Source of the DNA: an uncultured Collinsella sp. | GTDB taxonomy: Bacteria > Actinomycetota > Coriobacteriia > Coriobacteriales > Coriobacteriaceae | Direction of reading: 5' to 3' | DNA: 8,854 bases | Assembly (NCBI GenBank): GCA_900552185.1 | Contig: URYT01000068.1 | Location: 1 to 8,854, forward strand | Shown: positions 5,356 through 8,854 of the stretch, one piece after another | Numbering within the stretch: the stretch's first letter is position 1 | Layout of the letters: the number at the start of each line of letters is the position of its first letter | Program-made: the position numbers and the translations under genes | The notes under the pieces: generated by a model | What the model saw: only the letters and a program-made list of their open reading frames with translations | Told to the model about the DNA's origin: nothing | Databases searched by the model: none

Positions 5356-7842
5356 ATGAGTATCAAGCGTTTGGCACTTTGCCGCAGCCAGGGCCGTCTG
5401 TTTGTGCTGCTTCGTTTTGCCGGCCAGGATGTCGCCGCGCTTATTGAGCAAGAAGGTTCTCAGGCCTTTGTCCGCGCGACGACGAGCGGTTCTTGTGTGC
5501 CGTCGCTGGTACTCCCGGTTGACCATGGCCGTGTGCTGGCGCTTTGCCCTTCCGTTGCCGATTACGAGCGCGAGCTTGCCGTCTTGGTGCTTCCGTTTTT
5601 GGATGGCTCTACGATCGACGCTGCATTTGTGTCCGGTGGCCAAAAGCTTGGCTCCATTCGCCTCGATAGCCGCGTGGCCAAGCTGGAATCCAAGATTAAC
5701 TACAAAGCAAAGGCTGCGATGTGTGCGCTCGTTCGCGATGCACAGCGCGGCGAGTGCTGCGGTCGCTATGAGATCGATGCCGTTCGTTATTTACCGGCAG
5801 ACGCCGGCGCGGTGTGGCGCTATGTGGTTACGTGGGTGGGAGACCCCCAGTGCGCACCTGAGCTCCAGGTCTTCGATACGCATATGAACGCTATCGATAT
5901 CACCGTGCATGTGTTTGAATCGCAGGTCGATGTACCGCAGCAGAACGGATGCCGCGTCAACAAAACGTATCTGAGCGTTGAGATGCCTCAGGATATACGA
6001 GATTTTGTCGCGATTGTGAGCGATCCCACGGAGCAGATTCAGAGTGGTTTTTGCGCCATGGATGGTCGCCTGTACAACGGCATGGTCGACGACAGCTGGA
6101 ACCGCATGAAGGATGCGCGTGCAGACGACGCAGCTTATCGACGTTGGTTTGAGCAGCATCGCGCAAAGCCGGGCGATTTGGCGTGCCAGCGTGTCGCTTC
6201 GGTGGCTTTTGCCTATAGACCACTCGTGAGCATTGTGGTGCCGTGCTACAAGACTGATCGGGTCTACCTGCGCGAGCTGCTGGACTCGGTGCTAGCTCAG
6301 AGCTATGACAACTGGGAATTGCTGCTTATGGATGCCTCGCCCGAATGGGATGCGGTGGCCAATCTTGCAGCAAGTGCCAACGACGAGCGCGTTCGTCGCA
6401 TCGAGCTGCCCGGCAACGGCGGCATTGTGCTCAACACCAACGCTGGTATTCAGCAGGCGGCTGGAGACTACATCGCGTTCTTGGACCATGACGACATTCT
6501 GGAACCGGACGCATTATTCCATTATGTTGCCGCGCTGAACAGGGCCGCCGAGGGCGAGCGTCCCCAGGTCCTGTTCTGCGACGAGGACATGTTCCAGAAA
6601 ACGGGGGAGTGGGGCCAGCCGGTCTTTAAGACGCGGCTCAACGTCGACCTGCTCTATAGCCATAACTGCGTGACGCATTTTCTGATGGTGGAGAAGGCGC
6701 TCATCGATCACATTGGCATGTCTCCGGAAGATGTTGCGGGTGCCCAGGATTACGACCTGACGCTTCGCTGCCTTTCGGCGGGCGCGCGGTTTGAGCATGT
6801 TGCGCACGTGCTGTATCACTGGCGCGTTCATCCGGGGTCGACCGCCGATGGCTCTGCCGATAGCAAGCCGTATGCTATTGAAGCCGGGCGCCTTGCGCTT
6901 CAGCGTCACTTTGACGCGCTGGGCATTTGCGGAACGGTCGAGGAGGCCGAGACGCCGTTTGTCTACCGCATGCGCTATGCGCTGCCGGAGCCTGCGCCGC
7001 TGGTGAGTATTGTGATTCCCACCAAGGATCACATTGAGACGCTTGACGCCTGTGTGATGTCGATCGCCCAGAAGGCCGCGTATGCCAACTACGAGATCGT
7101 CTTGGTGGAGAACAACAGCGAAGCCCCGGAGACGTTTGCGTATTACGAAACCCTGCCAGAGCGCGTGGCTGCGGCATCCGAAGGCAAGGGTATCGCGCGC
7201 GTTGTGTACTGGCCGGGCGAGTTCAATTACTCTCAGATCATCAATTTTGGTGTGGAGCACGCCAAGGGCGACTACCTGCTGCTGCTCAACAACGATACCG
7301 AGGTCATTAGCCCCGACTTTATCGAAGAGATGATGGGTTGTCTGCAACGTCCCGATGCGGGCGTGGTGGGTGCCAAGCTCTATTTTGCCGACCACCTTGT
7401 GCAGCACGCTGGCATTTTGGTCGGTGTGCGCGGCGCACTTGCCCATGCCAACCAAGACTTCTCGGCAAAGCGCGAGGGCTATCTTGCCCGTGCTGTGCGT
7501 CCGGGCAACTTTAGCGCCGTAACGGGCGCCTGCCAGATGGTGCGACGTGACGTATTTGAGCAGGTCGGGGGCTACAACGAGGAATTCGCCGTCGGCTTTA
7601 ACGACGCAGACTTTTGCCTGCGCGTGTGGGAGGCGGGCTACCGCACCATCTTTACGCCCTATGCCGAGCTGTACCACTACGAGTTCACCTCGCGCGGCAG
7701 GGAAGAGGCTAACGAGGAAAAGCTGCGCCGCTGGAAACGCGAGCAAGCTCTGTTCATGCAACGCTGGCCGGAGCTCTTCCTCGATGGTGACCCGTGGCTC
7801 GGACCGAACCTATCCTCCGACAGTGAGTACTTCTCGTTTTAG
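5356..7842 (+). CDS. Two-domain GT2 glycosyltransferase with an unrecognised N-terminal region
   Basis: This 828-residue protein has three parts. Residues 1-285 match no family I recognise; they look like mixed strands and loops with no membrane helix. Residues 288-495 form the first GT2 domain: PLVSIVVPCYKTDRVYL (289-305), MDASPE (325-330), the metal-binding DHDD (377-380) and QDYDLTLR (464-471). Residues 547-780 form the second: PLVSIVIPTKDHIETL (548-563), VENNSE (584-589), LNNDTE (644-649), NDADFCLR (749-756) and LYHYEFTSRG (772-781). The C-terminus, GPNLSSDSEYFSF, resembles the NPNLSxDxxDFS ending of RfbC-like tandem rhamnosyltransferases of O-antigen and rhamnan clusters. Two active sites suggest two sugars added in turn, or an alternating chain. 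The ATG touches the upstream TAG with no gap and has only a weak purine-rich site, so translation probably depends on coupling. This appears to be the last operon gene; its TAG overlaps the stop of the converging gene. Confidence 0.92.
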   Translation: MSIKRLALCRSQGRLFVLLRFAGQDVAALIEQEGSQAFVRATTSGSCVPSLVLPVDHGRVLALCPSVADYERELAVLVLPFLDGSTIDAAFVSGGQKLGSIRLDSRVAKLESKINYKAKAAMCALVRDAQRGECCGRYEIDAVRYLPADAGAVWRYVVTWVGDPQCAPELQVFDTHMNAIDITVHVFESQVDVPQQNGCRVNKTYLSVEMPQDIRDFVAIVSDPTEQIQSGFCAMDGRLYNGMVDDSWNRMKDARADDAAYRRWFEQHRAKPGDLACQRVASVAFAYRPLVSIVVPCYKTDRVYLRELLDSVLAQSYDNWELLLMDASPEWDAVANLAASANDERVRRIELPGNGGIVLNTNAGIQQAAGDYIAFLDHDDILEPDALFHYVAALNRAAEGERPQVLFCDEDMFQKTGEWGQPVFKTRLNVDLLYSHNCVTHFLMVEKALIDHIGMSPEDVAGAQDYDLTLRCLSAGARFEHVAHVLYHWRVHPGSTADGSADSKPYAIEAGRLALQRHFDALGICGTVEEAETPFVYRMRYALPEPAPLVSIVIPTKDHIETLDACVMSIAQKAAYANYEIVLVENNSEAPETFAYYETLPERVAAASEGKGIARVVYWPGEFNYSQIINFGVEHAKGDYLLLLNNDTEVISPDFIEEMMGCLQRPDAGVVGAKLYFADHLVQHAGILVGVRGALAHANQDFSAKREGYLARAVRPGNFSAVTGACQMVRRDVFEQVGGYNEEFAVGFNDADFCLRVWEAGYRTIFTPYAELYHYEFTSRGREEANEEKLRRWKREQALFMQRWPELFLDGDPWLGPNLSSDSEYFSF

Positions 7843-8799
7843 TGCGAAGTAATGCCAAGTTCCGGCAAAGTATCCTCAAGAGCTGCAAGGGCGGTGGGGT
7901 TCAAGTACTCCTCGTTCATGCAGCTCTTGTCATATCGAAAACGTGTGTCTCGTGAGCATTCGATGAGTTCTGCAGTAAAGAACCTCTCCCAGCTAAAGAA
8001 CTTTGAGCTTTCGATATGTTCAGCGGGGTTAAGCAGCATGTCCTTAATGTGTTTGCTGTTGAATAATCCCGACTTCAACACGAGCCATTCAAACGATTCC
8101 GGTAGGAATAGCTTGATGTTCTTTCGGCGCAATAGAGCAGCTACTTCCGCAATTTCTGGTCCAAAGGCGGCGCCGTCGGCAATCACGAGGATGTCGTTTT
8201 CCGGTGCGTCCATAATGCAGTTGCAAATATTTGATTTTCCTCCCGCGCTGATGCATTTAATGCTGCTCTTTTTGCATAGCAAACTGAAGAATTCGTAGCC
8301 CGAATTTGTGTCCTCGACAATGACAAGCTCGGGCCTCTCGCCTCTAAAATCAGTATCACCGTAAATACGATATGTAGAGGTGTAGACACGAGAGTAAACG
8401 GGATACTTCGTTGTGGTTCGGTTGGTGTTCTTAAGACCGTAGATTTCATCAACGCTATAGGGCAGTTGGCGCAGTGACTCTCTGGCGACAATTACGTAGT
8501 AGTTTGAGCTACGCTTTGCTTCATGGGCAAATTCTCTTGATCGAACAAAAGTATTGCCCTCATCAATAAAAACAATACTGCTGGAAATCTCTTGGAGATC
8601 TCTACGCCAATATTTTCCAGATATTGTTTTACAGGGCACTTTGCAACTTACTGTTACGCCGCTTTGTGCCCCAAGCTCTTCGTGAGCTGCCACCATATCA
8701 AGCAGAGTTGTCTTGCCTATAGCACTGTTACCTTGGATGATGGTCAGATTTCTATTGATGGTCAGTTTAAACTGAACCCGGTTATTTTGAATAATTACC
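7839..8799 (-). CDS. P-loop ATPase with TOPRIM-like C-terminal part, start codon disrupted
   Basis: The frame ends in TAA (7841-7839) and stays open to the right edge. The recognisable protein begins at GTA 8798 (VIIQNNRVQFKLTINRN). Counting a lost Met as residue 1 it has 320 residues: Walker A GNSAIGKT (24-31), Walker B IVFIDE (76-81), VIVED (160-164), AGGKSN (186-191), VIADGAAFG (206-214) and PESFEWL (234-240). The E/D and later D residues on strand ends resemble a TOPRIM fold, as in OLD-type ATPase nucleases, but this is inference. I know similar proteins, unnamed and of unknown function, from Firmicute and actinobacterial accessory regions. There is no ATG, GTG or TTG in frame between the right edge and Walker A; the first ATG (8696) lies after it and would give a protein without the P-loop. 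The codon before GTA is CAG, whose G fits the third base of a lost ATG. G+C is low (21 of 60 at 8521-8580, against 33 of 60 at 5581-5640), which suggests transfer. It is probably inactive unless an upstream start is used. Confidence 0.7.
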
Positions 8800-8820
8800 T
8801 GGGGGTGCGGACAGAAAGTT

Positions 8821-8837
8821 GGACCGTGAAGCGGTCC
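8821..8837 (+). repeat. Perfect inverted repeat (6-bp stem, 5-base loop)
   Basis: GGACCG-TGAAG-CGGTCC forms a stable stem, partly inside the presumed inverted repeat of the insertion sequence. It overlaps the palindrome GTCCGGAC (8834-8841) and lies five bases before the ribosome binding site at 8843, so it could limit transposase expression from outside transcription. Confidence 0.55.
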
Positions 8838-8842
8838 GGACT

Positions 8843-8854
8843 GGAGGTTCGCAT
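8843..8854 (+). promoter_or_regulatory. Ribosome binding site and cut start codon of a rightward gene
   Basis: GGAGG (8843-8847) is followed by a five-base gap and then AT at 8853-8854, the last bases of the window. If the next base is G, a plus-strand gene starts here, most likely orfA of the insertion sequence. Confidence 0.5.

Larger units (their letters stand above)
8800..8854 (+). mobile_element. Probable left end of an IS3-family (IS150-like) insertion sequence, partial
   Basis: Sequence character changes abruptly from A+T-rich to G+C-rich at 8799/8800. The block begins TGGGGGTGCGGACAG and continues AAAGTTGGACC. IS150-group elements of the IS3 family begin with TG and carry GTTGGAC about 24 bases in; here GTTGGAC ends at base 25. 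A ribosome binding site and a truncated start codon follow at the spacing expected for orfA. The exact left end could instead be 8806, where another TG begins. The transposase body is outside the window. Confidence 0.5.

Noticed and set aside
6514..7761. 415-codon open frame on the minus strand
   Set aside because: It is fully antisense to the second half of the two-domain glycosyltransferase, whose motifs are clear. Long antisense frames are common in GC-rich genes, and its product resembles nothing known.
7839..8696. ATPase gene starting at ATG 8696
   Set aside because: This start would remove the Walker A motif, which is perfectly readable in frame just upstream, so it is unlikely to be the native start.
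8796..8854. 19-codon minus-strand frame starting at ATG 8854
   Set aside because: It is very short, lies within the presumed insertion-sequence end, and has no supporting ribosome binding site in view.
1..8854. CRISPR array, tRNA or rRNA genes
   Set aside because: No regularly spaced repeats and no tRNA- or rRNA-like sequence were seen on either strand.

Overview
The window is about 8.9 kb of G+C-rich bacterial DNA. It is dominated by a cluster of family-2 (GT2, GT-A fold) glycosyltransferase genes. Strong Shine-Dalgarno sequences, two TTG starts, tight gene packing and GC-rich codon use suggest a Gram-positive gut actinobacterium of the Coriobacteriia type (for example Collinsella). That placement is an impression from style, not proof.

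Layout: a glycosyltransferase on the minus strand runs off the left edge (1-675). A divergent promoter region follows (676-931). Five plus-strand genes come next (932-7842): four single-domain GT2 enzymes of about 345-370 residues, then one 828-residue enzyme with two GT2 domains. Spacing is 6, 74, 12 and 0 bases, so they probably form one operon with an extra internal promoter before the third gene. The four single-domain enzymes alternate between two types (A-B-A'-B'), which suggests duplication of a two-gene unit. The two A-type genes share a 243-base block of about 90% identity with sharp edges, a sign of gene conversion or recent recombination. None of the complete enzymes shows a transmembrane helix. 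Together they probably build a cell-surface or cell-wall polysaccharide on a lipid carrier at the inner face of the membrane. No polymerase, flippase or export gene is visible here.

Right end: an A+T-rich minus-strand gene (7839-8799) faces the operon tail to tail, with overlapping stop codons. It encodes a P-loop ATPase with a TOPRIM-like C-terminal part and looks horizontally acquired. Its expected start codon is missing. The sequence changes at 8799/8800 to a GC-rich block resembling the left end of an IS3-family (IS150-like) insertion sequence, with a Shine-Dalgarno sequence and a start codon cut by the window edge. The simplest reading is that an insertion sequence landed inside the ATP-binding gene's start codon.
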